64,000 bases of DNA from Trichococcus sp. K1Tr (GTDB lineage: Bacteria; Bacillota; Bacilli; Lactobacillales; Aerococcaceae): assembly GCF_028309625.1 (NCBI RefSeq), contig NZ_JAQMHR010000003.1:186001-250000 (forward strand). Reading direction: 5' to 3'. Shown in pieces: positions 50,123 through 58,820 of this stretch. Within the stretch, counting starts at the first letter, position 1; every line of letters begins with the position of its first letter. The translations under genes were made by a program, and so were the position numbers. Under the pieces are notes generated by a model. It saw only the letters and a list, made by a program, of their open reading frames with translations. It was not told the DNA's origin and made no database searches.

Positions 50123-51007
50123 ATGAAATGGAAGGGTGGAAGAAGAAGTTCCAACGTGGAAGATCGACGCGGCAGTGGCGGCTTTTCGACAGGTGGCGGC
50201 GGGCTGGGCGTGAGCGGTATGGCAGGCGGCGGAATTTTTGGGATCATCATCATGATCATCATTGCCCTGTTCGGAGGGGGCGACCTGTTTGGCGGTGGCG
50301 GAGGAAGCACACCGACTGAAACGCCACAGACAGGCATCACTGAAACGAGCAACAAGACCGAGGACGAGATGGCTGAATTTGTATCCGTCGTATTGGCCTA
50401 TACAGAAGATGCTTGGGCCCAGGAATTTGCCAACAACAATATGGAATATGTCGAGCCGACGCTTGTGCTGTTCAGCGGACAGGTGCAATCAGCCTGTGGT
50501 GTGGCTGGTTCCCAAGTCGGACCGTTCTACTGTCCGGCCGATCAAAAATTATACATCGACTTGAGTTTCTACGATCAGCTTTCGCAAGAGTACGGCGCGT
50601 CCGGCGACTTTGCGATGGCCTATGTCGTCGCTCATGAGGTCGGACACCATGTCCAGAACTTGCTGGGCATCATGGATCAGGTGCAAAGCAGTCGTAACCA
50701 GTTGAGCGAAACAGAATACAATGAGTTGAATGTTCGTTTGGAACTGCAGGCCGATTACCTGGCCGGTGTTTGGGCAAATTATGTCCAGGAGCAGGGCGTA
50801 TTGGAGGAAGGCGACTTCGAGGAAGCCTTAACAGCAGCACATGCTGTAGGGGATGATACCCTGCAGAAGGAATACCAAGGCTACGTCGTACCCGACAGCT
50901 TTACGCACGGCACTTCCGAGCAACGGATGCGGTGGTTTACGAAAGGCTTTGAAATCGGCAACCTGAGCGGCGGAGATACGTTCAATATCCCTTATGATGA
51001 ACTGTAA
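50123..51007 (+). CDS. Neutral zinc metallopeptidase, YpfJ family
   Basis: A 294-residue membrane-anchored protease. A glycine-rich N-terminal stretch precedes one membrane helix (GIFGIIIMIIIALFGGG), followed by the catalytic domain outside. The zinc site is HEVGHHVQNLLG near residue 171, with ELQADYLAGVWAN providing the third ligand. GLY-Cys segments SACGVAGSQVGPFYCPADQ are typical of the family. Substrate unknown. GGAGGTATTCGT precedes ATG 50123. It is a single gene ending in a clear terminator. Confidence 0.9.
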   Translation: MKWKGGRRSSNVEDRRGSGGFSTGGGGLGVSGMAGGGIFGIIIMIIIALFGGGDLFGGGGGSTPTETPQTGITETSNKTEDEMAEFVSVVLAYTEDAWAQEFANNNMEYVEPTLVLFSGQVQSACGVAGSQVGPFYCPADQKLYIDLSFYDQLSQEYGASGDFAMAYVVAHEVGHHVQNLLGIMDQVQSSRNQLSETEYNELNVRLELQADYLAGVWANYVQEQGVLEEGDFEEALTAAHAVGDDTLQKEYQGYVVPDSFTHGTSEQRMRWFTKGFEIGNLSGGDTFNIPYDEL

Positions 51008-51025
51008 TTTATGATGAATTTTGTT

Positions 51026-51054
51026 AAGCCTGTCGCACTGCGGCAGGCTTTTTT
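51026..51054 (+). terminator. Terminator after the metallopeptidase gene
   Basis: AAGCCTG-TCG pairs with CGG-CAGGCTT (10 bp, one wobble) around a 5-nt loop and is followed by T residues. Confidence 0.9.
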
Positions 51055-51078
51055 CGCGTTCAAGGTATTTCTATGCGA

Positions 51079-51107
51079 TTGACACAAGCAGTCTGTAGGA
51101 TTATAAT
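51079..51107 (+). promoter_or_regulatory. Perfect consensus sigma-A promoter of the metal ATPase gene
   Basis: TTGACA (51079-51084) and TATAAT (51102-51107) match the consensus at all positions and are spaced by exactly 17 bp. An unrestrained promoter this strong would be expected to need a repressor; the dyad just downstream supplies a candidate site. Confidence 0.92.
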
Positions 51108-51108
51108 G

Positions 51109-51134
51109 TGAATAACACATGAATGGTTATTCAT
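51109..51134 (+). promoter_or_regulatory. Dyad operator, probably for an ArsR/SmtB-type metal sensor
   Basis: TGAATAAC (51109-51116) and GTTATTCA (51126-51133) form a perfect 8-bp inverted repeat with a 9-bp centre. A second palindrome ATGAAT-GGTT-ATTCAT (51119-51134) overlaps it. TGAAN..NTTCA half-sites resemble operators of CadC/CzrA/SmtB repressors. It lies across the transcription start, where binding would block the polymerase. No regulator gene is adjacent. Confidence 0.65.
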
Positions 51135-51201
51135 ATGTAATGCGGAATCATTCCGTTTTCGGATAAATAATACGAATGCATATAGTTAAGGAGTGATAGA
51201 G

Positions 51202-53415
51202 ATGTCTGAGAAAGTGAAGCAGATTGAATGGTATTTGGATGAATTGGACTGCGCCAATTGCGCCAACAAGGTTGAGACCGGCATCGCGAAAATAGAAGGG
51301 ATCCTCGATAGCAATGTGAACTTCATGACGAAGACATTGCGGATCGAAATCGAAGGGGATCAAGAGGCCGATATTTTGCCAAAAGTGAAACAAAAACTCA
51401 GCGTACTGGAGCCGGATATCCATCCGACTTTGAAAAAAAGCGGCGCACCAATCGGAGCAAATGGGTTGCCGATAGGATTGAAACATCCCCAAGATGACTT
51501 ATCCACAAACGTGGACGAATATCACGACCATGATGCTGGACATGAACACACGCATGCGCACGGCGAAGGGGATAAGGATGAAATCCGAAAATCCTTCATC
51601 CGCCTGATCGTCGGCTTTGGGATTTTATTGGCGGCGATCTTCGCCCCGGTCAGCGGAACTATTTCGCTGGCATTGTTTGTGACCGCGTACCTTGTTGCAG
51701 GCTACGATATCGTTTGGAGTGCGCTCCTGAACATCAAGAACGGTCAGTTGTTCGACGAAAACTTCCTGATGACGATCGCAACCCTGAGCGCTTTCTACAT
51801 CCAGGAGTATCCGGAAGCGGTAGCGGTCATGCTGTTCTATCAGCTGGGGGAACTGTTCCAGGACATCGCCGTCGACAAATCCCGCCGCTCCATCGCCGAA
51901 CTGATGGACATCCGGCCTGATTACGCAAACGTGAAAACCGCAGCCGGTATCGAAAAAGTCGCACCGGAAACCGTCAAAATCGGCGACATCATCCTGATCC
52001 GCCCCGGTGAAAAAGTGCCGTTGGACGGGAAAGTCGTGAGCGGAACCTCGGCTGTCGACACCTCAGCTTTGACCGGCGAATCGGTTCCGCGTGGCATCAA
52101 AGTCGGCGACAACATTTTGAGCGGGTTCATCAACAAGAACGGCGTCATCGAAGTAGTTGTCGAAAAGCCGTTTGCGGAGTCCACAGTCGTCAAAATTTTG
52201 GATTTGGTTCAGAACGCCAGCGGCCGAAAAGCGCCTACGGAAAACTTCATCACCAAATTCGCCCGCTATTACACACCGGTTGTCGTCGTCGCAGCCGTGT
52301 TGCTGGCGGTCGTGCCGCCGCTCGTCATCCCGGGCGAAAGCTTCAATGAATGGCTTTATCGGGCAAGCATCTTTCTGGTCATCTCGTGTCCGTGCGCGTT
52401 GGTCGTTTCGATTCCGGTCGGCTTCTTCGGCGGCATCGGTTCAGCTTCTCGCAAAGGCATCCTCGTCAAAGGGAGCAACTTCCTCGAAGGCCTGAATGAT
52501 GTCAAAACGGTCGTGATGGACAAGACCGGTACCTTGACGGAAGGCAAATTCGCCGTAACCCGTATCGAAAGCGCCAGCGAGCTGACAGAGGATCGGTTGC
52601 TGGAACTGGCGGCTTATGCGGAGCTGCATTCCAGCCACCCGATTGCCGATTCCATCAAGGAAGCATACGGGAAAACGATAGCTGAAGACCGGATTACCAC
52701 CACAAATGATATCCCGGGCCAGGGTTTGCAGGTCGTCGTTGATGGGCAAGAGATCCTGGCCGGCAATGCCAAACTGATGGCGAAATTCGGCATCGCACAT
52801 GCACCGGCTCCTGAAACCGGGACGGTTGTGCATATCGCTGTGGATAAACACTATGCCGGCTATATTCTGATCGCGGACGCCATCAAAGCTGATGCGAAGG
52901 CGACGGTCGCCGGCTTGAAGGCGAGAGGCATCCGCACCATCATGCTGACCGGGGATTCCCGTGCGGTAGGCGAGGCGGTCGCCAAAGAAATCGGCATCGA
53001 TGAAGTCCATGCGGAATTGCTTCCACAGGACAAAGTGGCGAAGCTGGAGGAAGTGTTGGCGAGCAAACGCAAAGGCGAAAAAGTCATCTTTGTGGGCGAC
53101 GGCATCAACGATACTCCGGTGCTGGCCCTTTCCGACATCGGGATGGCGATGGGCGGATTGGGATCCGACGCCGCCATCGAAGCGGCCGATATCGTCATCA
53201 TGGACGATCAGCCATCCAAGATTTTAACCGCAATGGATGTGGCGAAGGAAACACGCAAAATCGTCTGGCAGAACATCATTTTCGCCATGTCAGTCAAAGG
53301 GGTGTTCCTGATTCTCGGCGCGTTCGGTGTCGCCACGATGTGGGAAGCCGTCTTCGCCGATGTCGGCGTGACCGTGCTGGCCGTGCTGAACAGCATCCGC
53401 ATCCTGAAAAAATAA
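51202..53415 (+). CDS. Heavy-metal P1B-type ATPase (Zn/Cd/Pb exporter, ZntA/CadA type)
   Basis: A 737-residue metal-exporting ATPase. The N-terminal HMA domain carries DCANC (Cys17, Cys20). A His-rich stretch (HDHDAGHEHTHAHG) lies before the first membrane helix. The membrane site is SCPCALVVSIP, the phosphorylation site DKTGTLTEG, the P1B-specific HP in HSSHPIADS, and the hinge GDGINDTPVL. The CPC motif and P1B-2 features fit Zn2+/Cd2+/Pb2+ export. ATG 51202 follows AAGGAG. Regulation by metal is suggested by the consensus promoter with dyad. Confidence 0.95.
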   Translation: MSEKVKQIEWYLDELDCANCANKVETGIAKIEGILDSNVNFMTKTLRIEIEGDQEADILPKVKQKLSVLEPDIHPTLKKSGAPIGANGLPIGLKHPQDDLSTNVDEYHDHDAGHEHTHAHGEGDKDEIRKSFIRLIVGFGILLAAIFAPVSGTISLALFVTAYLVAGYDIVWSALLNIKNGQLFDENFLMTIATLSAFYIQEYPEAVAVMLFYQLGELFQDIAVDKSRRSIAELMDIRPDYANVKTAAGIEKVAPETVKIGDIILIRPGEKVPLDGKVVSGTSAVDTSALTGESVPRGIKVGDNILSGFINKNGVIEVVVEKPFAESTVVKILDLVQNASGRKAPTENFITKFARYYTPVVVVAAVLLAVVPPLVIPGESFNEWLYRASIFLVISCPCALVVSIPVGFFGGIGSASRKGILVKGSNFLEGLNDVKTVVMDKTGTLTEGKFAVTRIESASELTEDRLLELAAYAELHSSHPIADSIKEAYGKTIAEDRITTTNDIPGQGLQVVVDGQEILAGNAKLMAKFGIAHAPAPETGTVVHIAVDKHYAGYILIADAIKADAKATVAGLKARGIRTIMLTGDSRAVGEAVAKEIGIDEVHAELLPQDKVAKLEEVLASKRKGEKVIFVGDGINDTPVLALSDIGMAMGGLGSDAAIEAADIVIMDDQPSKILTAMDVAKETRKIVWQNIIFAMSVKGVFLILGAFGVATMWEAVFADVGVTVLAVLNSIRILKK

Positions 53416-53429
53416 TCTTTAGATATGTG

Positions 53430-53453
53430 GGGGCCGCCAGCGGCCCCTATTTT
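53430..53453 (+). terminator. GC-rich terminator after the metal ATPase
   Basis: GGGGCCG pairs with CGGCCCC around CCAG and is followed by a T run after TA. Confidence 0.85.
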
Positions 53454-53459
53454 TTGTAT

Positions 53460-53652
53460 GCTCCGGTGTCCACCGGAGCACCGCGTTGCAAACGGGCGTC
53501 AGCTCCGATGAGCGGCTTGCTCGCCGTAGCTGGATGAAGAAAAAAAGGTTGAACTCCGGGGAAGCTGTCCTCATCGGAGGTGGGGTCTTAGCTGGGATGC
53601 TGTCCTCCGGCGAGGCTCTCGTTCCCCGGAGTTCACGTAAGCCGGCGCCGGC
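53460..53652. repeat. GC-rich element with interleaved inverted repeats
   Basis: Within 200 bp there are: a near-palindrome GCTCCGGTG-TC-CACCGGAGC (53460-53479); CTCCGATGAG (53503-53512) with CTCATCGGAG (53570-53579); GAACTCCGGGGAA (53551-53563) with TTCCCCGGAGTTC (53622-53634); and the palindrome GCCGGCGCCGGC (53641-53652). The second and third pairs interleave, a pseudoknot-like order. Its base composition is richer in GC than the flanks. No credible gene is present. It looks like an intergenic repeat element or remnant. Confidence 0.7.
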
Positions 53653-53742
53653 GTCCGCATCCGCGCCTTCCAAAGCATCCCAAGCGGATTATCCACATGG
53701 CTGTGCTACAATGAAAAAAGAATAAAAAACGAAAAGTGAGTG

Positions 53743-54942
53743 ATGAGATTGGAAAACGGAATACGCAATTTTGAGTTTCAAAATCCTACAAAAATAGTTT
53801 TCGGCAAAGACCAGATCAAACGCATCAATGATTTGATTCCGCAGGATGCGAAAGTATTGATTTTGTACGGCGGCGGCAGCGTCAAGAAATTCGGCACCTT
53901 CGACCGCGTCGTCGAAGCCTTGGGCAACCGCGAGTGGGCTGAATTCGGCGGGATCGAAGCGAATCCGACCTACGAAACGCTGATTCAGGCAGTCGACAAG
54001 ATCAAAGCGGAAGGCTATGACTACCTGTTGGCGGTAGGCGGCGGCAGCGTCATTGACGGCGTGAAATTCGTTGCGGCAGCTGCGGTGTTCGATGGCGATC
54101 CCGTCGATATGTTCGGCAGCGGCGTAGGCAAGGGCTTGCCGGTCACAAAAGCATTGCCTTTCGGTACGGTATTGACGTTGCCGGCCACTGCATCGGAAAT
54201 GAACAACAATTCGGTCGTCACCTTTGTGGAAAAGCAAGCGAAGATCAGTTTCGCCAGTCCACATACTTATCCACAATTTTCCATACTGGAACCGGAAGCG
54301 ACCTACACGTTACCGAAACGCCAACTGGCGAACGGTGTCATCGATTCCTTCATCCATGTGATGGAGGCCTATCTGACTTATCCGATTGATGCAAAAGTGC
54401 AGGATCGCTGGGCGGAAGGGCTGCTGCAGACATTGATCGAAATCGGCCCGGACGTAGTCGATGAGGACAACCACGACTATGCGACCCGCGCCAACTTCAT
54501 GTGGACGGCCACGAATGCGCTCAATCGTTTCATTTCGCCAGGTGTTCCCCAGGATTGGGCGACGCATCAATTGGGCCATGAGATGACGTTGGCATTCGGG
54601 ATCGACCATGCGCGCACTTTATCGATCGTCCTTCCGGCTATGATGAAAGTCCGCAAGCAGCAGAAATGGGACAAATTGCTTCAGTATGCGGAACGCGTGT
54701 GGGATATCCGCGGCGATTCCAATCTGACTAATGATGAAGAAAAAATTGATTTGGCAATCAAAAAGACCGAAGACTTCTTTGCCAGTCTTGGCGCACCGAT
54801 CCGCTTCTCGGATGTCGAGCTGGATGAATCCGACATCCCGCGTCTTGTGGAAGCACTCGTCCGCCACAAGAAAGAGAACATCTCCGAGCGCGGCGACTTC
54901 AATACAGAGGATGCAAGAGCCGTCTATACAGCCGCACTTTGA
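53743..54942 (+). CDS. Iron-containing alcohol dehydrogenase (butanol dehydrogenase-like)
   Basis: A 399-residue group III alcohol dehydrogenase, nearest to YqhD/BdhA. It opens with FEFQNPTKIVFGKDQIKRI, and the cofactor loop is YGGGSVKKFGTFDRV and then AVGGGSVIDGVKF. The metal ligands lie in the IDAKVQDRWAEG Asp, SFIHVMEAY, and HQLGHEMTLAFGIDHARTLS. It reduces aldehydes to alcohols, usually with NADPH. ATG 53743 or GTG 53740 are both possible, with a weak ribosome binding site. Monocistronic. Confidence 0.93.
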   Translation: MRLENGIRNFEFQNPTKIVFGKDQIKRINDLIPQDAKVLILYGGGSVKKFGTFDRVVEALGNREWAEFGGIEANPTYETLIQAVDKIKAEGYDYLLAVGGGSVIDGVKFVAAAAVFDGDPVDMFGSGVGKGLPVTKALPFGTVLTLPATASEMNNNSVVTFVEKQAKISFASPHTYPQFSILEPEATYTLPKRQLANGVIDSFIHVMEAYLTYPIDAKVQDRWAEGLLQTLIEIGPDVVDEDNHDYATRANFMWTATNALNRFISPGVPQDWATHQLGHEMTLAFGIDHARTLSIVLPAMMKVRKQQKWDKLLQYAERVWDIRGDSNLTNDEEKIDLAIKKTEDFFASLGAPIRFSDVELDESDIPRLVEALVRHKKENISERGDFNTEDARAVYTAAL

Positions 54943-54965
54943 TGGAATGGCAATCCTGTTTAACT

Positions 54966-54993
54966 ATCCTTCCCAACTCGGGGAGGATTTTTT
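54966..54993 (+). terminator. Terminator after the alcohol dehydrogenase gene
   Basis: ATCCTTCCC (54966-54974) pairs with GGGGAGGAT (54980-54988, one wobble) around a 5-nt loop and is followed by T residues. Confidence 0.88.
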
Positions 54994-55196
54994 AGAGAAC
55001 ATCAACTGAAAGAACAGGGACGGATTCTGTCCATCATTAAAAGAAACAGGTTGAAAAATGAAGGATTTCATGTAAACTATAAATGAAGCAAGAAACGACA
55101 AGGATTTATCGGTGCTAAATAGTGGAACTGTAAACTTCGAAGCTACTATTGTCATAATATTGCACTGATCTATAAAAATTAAAGGGACTGTAGTCT

Positions 55197-55853
55197 TTGG
55201 AATCATTAGAGAGAACACAAACAAAGGATTATATTGCGGATATCCTGCGCACTGAAATCTTCAAAAGGAACATCAAGGATGGCGAGAAGCTGAAACAATC
55301 CGAAGTCGCTGCCGCAATGGGCGTTTCCAGAATGCCCGTAAGGGAAGCCCTGCAGATGCTGGAAATGGAAGGCGTGTTGGAAAGGCTCGAAAACAGACAC
55401 ATGAAAGTCAACGGTATCTCCTTCGAATCGGCTAAAGCCCAATTCAGGATGATTAAGGCGCTGGAAAAAGAAATTTGCCTGATCCTTTCCGAGAAGCAAG
55501 CTGACACGCAGCCATTCCGAAAAATCGCGGACGCATACAAAGAGAAAATGGTCGCCAAAGATAGTGAAGGTTGTCGCAAACTGGAGTTGAATTTCCATCA
55601 GCTGTTGTCGGAAGCGACCGGCATTCCGACCATCAAGCGGGCACATGAGCAACTATTGAGCGGCTTCTTCACGTTCGTAATCGGAAATTATGACTTTGAT
55701 TTTGAAGAAAACTACCAACATATTGAAAAAATCAGCCAGCAACTGGCAGAAAACGATCTATCTAAATTGATGGATGGATTTGAAGACTATTTTCAGTATT
55801 ACGTTGAGATCCTAAAGAAAAAATTGGAGGGAATGAACAATGAGCATCCTTAA
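55197..55853 (+). CDS. GntR/FCD-family transcriptional regulator (first of two)
   Basis: A 218-residue regulator with an N-terminal winged helix (LKQSEVAAAMGVSRMPVREALQMLEMEGVL) and a helical FCD ligand-binding domain. The FCD histidine expected for metal binding may be in LELNFHQLLSEA. It is probably a sensor of a carboxylic acid such as tartrate or oxaloacetate, given the downstream operon. TTG 55197 follows AAAGGG. It overlaps the second regulator by 14 bp. An operator-like dyad lies at 56706, upstream of ttdA. Confidence 0.88.
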   Translation: MESLERTQTKDYIADILRTEIFKRNIKDGEKLKQSEVAAAMGVSRMPVREALQMLEMEGVLERLENRHMKVNGISFESAKAQFRMIKALEKEICLILSEKQADTQPFRKIADAYKEKMVAKDSEGCRKLELNFHQLLSEATGIPTIKRAHEQLLSGFFTFVIGNYDFDFEENYQHIEKISQQLAENDLSKLMDGFEDYFQYYVEILKKKLEGMNNEHP

Positions 55854-56484
55854 ACCGATCAAACTATTGCCTGCAAGAGAAAGGGTGGCTTCCTCCCTTC
55901 GGAAAGCAATCATCCTGAAGGAATTCGAGCCGGGCCATGAATTGATGCTGGATGCTGTTGCGAAGATGCTTGGCGTTTCCGTTACCCCGGTCCGCGAGGC
56001 TTTTCAGATCTTGGCTCGGGAAGGCTTCATCCAACTGCGCCCCAATAAGGGAGCCATCGTAATGGGCATCACTCCGACCTTCCTTGAGGATCACTATGAA
56101 ATCCGAGCTTCCCTTGAAAGCGAAGCCTGCGCTATCATCTGCAGAAAGAAAAAGGACATCAGCGAAATCATCAAAGTGCATGAGGATGCGAAAGAAACCA
56201 TTCTTTCTGGAGATGTCAGCTCTTATTCCGATCTGAATCAGGCCTTTCACTTTGCGATCTGGAACGCCAGCGAAAATGCGCGGTTGATCGAAATGGCCTC
56301 CAATCTGTGGAACGGCTTGTCGATGGGCGATCTTCAGACCGAGGAGCAGTATGCCCAAATTTCCATCCAGGAACACGAAGATATCGTGAATGCACTGATC
56401 GCAGGGGATGAGGAATTGTCCCGCAAAGTCATGCTGAAGCATATCTACCGTAGCATGGAGAATGTCCTGACGCGGTTCAAATAG
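55840..56484 (+). CDS. GntR/FCD-family transcriptional regulator (second of two)
   Basis: A 214-residue GntR regulator: winged helix with MLDAVAKMLGVSVTPVREAFQILAREGFI, then an FCD domain with SDLNQAFHFAIWNASENA and HEDIVNALIAGDEELSRKVMLKHI carrying the usual metal-ligand histidines. It is translationally coupled to the first regulator (14 bp overlap). Two co-expressed FCD regulators suggest a heteromeric or dual-signal control of the tartrate genes, which is inference. Confidence 0.9.
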   Translation: MSILKPIKLLPARERVASSLRKAIILKEFEPGHELMLDAVAKMLGVSVTPVREAFQILAREGFIQLRPNKGAIVMGITPTFLEDHYEIRASLESEACAIICRKKKDISEIIKVHEDAKETILSGDVSSYSDLNQAFHFAIWNASENARLIEMASNLWNGLSMGDLQTEEQYAQISIQEHEDIVNALIAGDEELSRKVMLKHIYRSMENVLTRFK

Positions 56485-56524
56485 AAGAAACCACACAATA
56501 AAACAACAATGATCAATCGAGTCC

Positions 56525-56563
56525 GCACTCTCAAACGCTAAGGGAGTGCAGGCTTATTTTTTT
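56525..56563 (+). terminator. Terminator after the GntR genes
   Basis: GCACTC pairs with GAGTGC around a 13-nt loop; a short spacer then precedes T8. Confidence 0.7.
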
Positions 56564-56607
56564 TGGCGAAAATAATCGAGCAGAATCCCGTAATGGTGCG
56601 AAAATAA

Positions 56608-56678
56608 TGTAAGCGTTTCAAAAAAGATGATAAAAAATTCACATTGGTGTTGACAACAAAAAAAGGATATGGTAAATT
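56608..56678 (+). promoter_or_regulatory. cre-like site and sigma-A promoter of the tartrate operon
   Basis: TGTAAGCGTTTCA (56608-56620) resembles a CcpA cre element. Thirty bases later TTGACA (56650-56655) and TAAATT (56673-56678) with a 17-bp spacer form a good promoter for ttdA. Carbon catabolite control of tartrate use is the expected reading. Confidence 0.65.
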
Positions 56679-56705
56679 TCTATTTGTAAAAGGGATACAT
56701 TATCA

Positions 56706-56727
56706 GATATCAAATATATTCGATATC
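56706..56727 (+). promoter_or_regulatory. Possible GntR operator upstream of ttdA
   Basis: GATATC occurs at 56706-56711 and at 56722-56727 with a 10-bp AT-rich spacer, giving an extended dyad just downstream of the -10 region. It is a natural site for one or both GntR regulators encoded upstream. Confidence 0.45.
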
Positions 56728-56821
56728 ATGAATGTGCGACTTTAATCCAGCAATACCGCATCACAGTGGAACGAAGGGAAACTTGTTTTGCTTCAGTTAC
56801 CGATTACGAGGAGGAAGAACA

Positions 56822-57733
56822 ATGGAAACGCTTAACAATGAAGTGACAGCGCAACAGAAAATCACTGAAACAGTAGGTAAATTTATAGGTTTGATCGGCA
56901 AAAGATTACCGGATGACGTGGGTAAGAGGCTGGTCGAGTTGGAAAAAGAGGAAGTTGCTCCTTTATCGAAAGTTGTTTATCAATCAATGATGGATAACCA
57001 AGACAAAGCGATGAAACTGAACCGTCCATCTTGCCAGGATACTGGTGTCATTCAATTCTTCATCAAATGCGGATCAAATTTCCCTTTCATTGGAGACTTG
57101 GAAGAGGCATTGACCGAATCCGTACTTGAAGCTACCAAAAATTCGCCACTGCGTCACAACAGCGTAGAAACATTCGATGAGTACAACACAGGCAAAAACA
57201 TTGGAAAAGGCACACCGTCCATCTTCTGGGATATCGTTCCTAACAGCGACAAATTGGAATTGGATGTCTACATGGCGGGCGGCGGTTGCACCTTGCCGGG
57301 CAAATCAATGGTATTGATGCCATCTGCTGGATATGAAGGCATCACGAAATTTGTGTTGGATGTCATGACTGAATACGGAATCAATGCTTGCCCGCCGTTG
57401 TTGGTAGGTGTCGGCGTCGCTACATCCGTCGAAACAGCAGCGATTTTATCCAAAAAAGCCTTGATGAGACCAATCGGCAGCCATAACCCGAATGAGCGCG
57501 CTGCTTCAATGGAAAAATTATTGGAAGACGGCATCAACTCAATCGGCTTAGGACCACAAGGCCTATCCGGCAAGAAGTCTGTAATGGGCGTTCATATCGA
57601 AAATTCGGCGCGCCACCCATCCACTATCGGAGTGGCAGTCAACACAGGTTGCTGGTCACACAGACGCGGACATATCATCTTTGATAAAAATCTGAATTAC
57701 GAAATCACTTCACATACGGGGGTATCACTATGA
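56822..57733 (+). CDS. ttdA: L(+)-tartrate dehydratase alpha subunit
   Basis: A 303-residue protein, the same length as E. coli TtdA and closely matching it: [46 protein letters not shown], and [15 protein letters not shown]. The cysteines in CQDTG, GGGC and TGCW are the expected iron-sulfur ligands. With TtdB it dehydrates L-tartrate to oxaloacetate; class I fumarase is the main alternative, but the separate alpha and beta genes of TtdAB size favour tartrate. ATG 56822 follows CGAGGAGGAAG. It overlaps ttdB by 4 bp. Confidence 0.92.
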   Translation: METLNNEVTAQQKITETVGKFIGLIGKRLPDDVGKRLVELEKEEVAPLSKVVYQSMMDNQDKAMKLNRPSCQDTGVIQFFIKCGSNFPFIGDLEEALTESVLEATKNSPLRHNSVETFDEYNTGKNIGKGTPSIFWDIVPNSDKLELDVYMAGGGCTLPGKSMVLMPSAGYEGITKFVLDVMTEYGINACPPLLVGVGVATSVETAAILSKKALMRPIGSHNPNERAASMEKLLEDGINSIGLGPQGLSGKKSVMGVHIENSARHPSTIGVAVNTGCWSHRRGHIIFDKNLNYEITSHTGVSL

Positions 57734-58359
57734 GCGTGAGCGAAATGAACGGCAAAAAAATTCTGACAACACCAATCACTAACGAAGACTTGGAGAGCAT
57801 CAACATCGGCGACATCGTCTACTTGAACGGACATATCGTTACGTGCCGCGACGTTGCCCACCGCAGATTGATCGAAGAAAAAAGAGAATTGCCAGTTGAC
57901 CTGAACGGCGGTGCGATCTTCCACGCGGGCCCAATCGTCCGTGATTTAGGGAACGACAAATTTGAAATGGTTGCGGTCGGTCCAACGACCAGCATGCGTA
58001 TGGAACGATTCGAAAAAGAGTTCATCGAAGAAACAGGCGTCAAATTGATCGTCGGCAAAGGCGGCATGGGGCAAAGAACGATGGAAGGTTGCCAAGAGTT
58101 CAAAGCAATCCACGCTGTTTTCCCAGGCGGCTGTGCAGTGTTGGCGGCTACAGAAGTGGAAGAGATCGAAGCAGCACACTGGCGTGACCTCGGAATGCCG
58201 GAAACACTTTGGGTGTGCCGCGTGAAGGAATTCGGTCCGCTAATCATTTCGATCGACACACATGGCGGAAATTTATTTGAACAAAACAAAATCATCTTCA
58301 ATGAAAGAAAAGACAAAGCAATCGAAGAAATCAGCAAACAAGTAAGCTTCATTAAGTAA
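57730..58359 (+). CDS. ttdB: L(+)-tartrate dehydratase beta subunit
   Basis: A 209-residue fumarase C-terminal-domain protein resembling E. coli Ttd[70 protein letters not shown] and [14 protein letters not shown]. It forms the swivelling part of the dehydratase active site with TtdA. The start is coupled to ttdA. The oxaloacetate produced would be the substrate of the decarboxylase encoded downstream. Confidence 0.92.
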   Translation: MSVSEMNGKKILTTPITNEDLESINIGDIVYLNGHIVTCRDVAHRRLIEEKRELPVDLNGGAIFHAGPIVRDLGNDKFEMVAVGPTTSMRMERFEKEFIEETGVKLIVGKGGMGQRTMEGCQEFKAIHAVFPGGCAVLAATEVEEIEAAHWRDLGMPETLWVCRVKEFGPLIISIDTHGGNLFEQNKIIFNERKDKAIEEISKQVSFIK

Positions 58360-58377
58360 CAGTCAAATGCAATGAGC

Positions 58378-58413
58378 GGGAGTCCTTGATAGCAACCAGA
58401 TTTTCGGGCTCCC
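58378..58413 (+). other. Intra-operon hairpin between ttdB and oadH
   Basis: GGGAGTCC pairs with GGGCTCCC (one G-U) around a 20-nt loop. There is no T tract, so it may be an RNA processing or stability element that separates dehydratase from decarboxylase expression. Confidence 0.5.
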
Positions 58414-58471
58414 TTACTTATTGTAATCGTAGTGAAGAACTGCACATCGAAGGATGTAGGAAGGAAGAGTT

Positions 58472-58801
58472 ATGACCCTACTATCAAAATTACGCGGACT
58501 TCTTGCAGGTAAAAATGAGGTTGTGCAGCCGACAACAGCTGCAAACGCACCCGTTTCCCAAGCAAAACCATTGGAAACAGTCGATTTTTCCTTGCCTGTC
58601 TCACAGGAGGACAAAGAATTGGTTGCAGCGATCGCCTCAGCGATACTTGTTCATGACGATTCCGATGTTACTGTCCAAGTGAAGAGTATCACAAAAATCG
58701 ATCTGGAAAAGGAAATAGCTGCGGCCATTATTGGCGCAATTGCTGCAGGAGATCATCCTGCTTCGCAATTTAGGTTGAAAAGTATCGCAAGAATAGATTA
58801 G
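58472..58801 (+). CDS. oadH: OadH-like subunit of oxaloacetate decarboxylase
   Basis: A 109-residue soluble protein at the position of oadH in the Enterococcus oadHDB gene order. A Pro/Thr/Ala linker (residues 18-40) leads to two similar halves: DKELVAAIASAIL..VTVQVKSITKID and EKEIAAAIIGAIAAG..FRLKSIARID. This resembles the C-terminal tail of OadG, which links the biotin-carrier/carboxyltransferase parts to the membrane subunit. The assignment rests on position and on that resemblance. GGAAGGAAGAG precedes ATG 58472; oadD follows 19 bp downstream. Confidence 0.75.
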   Translation: MTLLSKLRGLLAGKNEVVQPTTAANAPVSQAKPLETVDFSLPVSQEDKELVAAIASAILVHDDSDVTVQVKSITKIDLEKEIAAAIIGAIAAGDHPASQFRLKSIARID

Positions 58802-58820
58802 CTGGAAAGAGGGAAAAAGA

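Noticed and set aside
53486-53725. Short open frames on both strands through the GC-rich element
   Set aside because: They run through inverted repeats, have no ribosome binding site and no domain; they reflect base composition.
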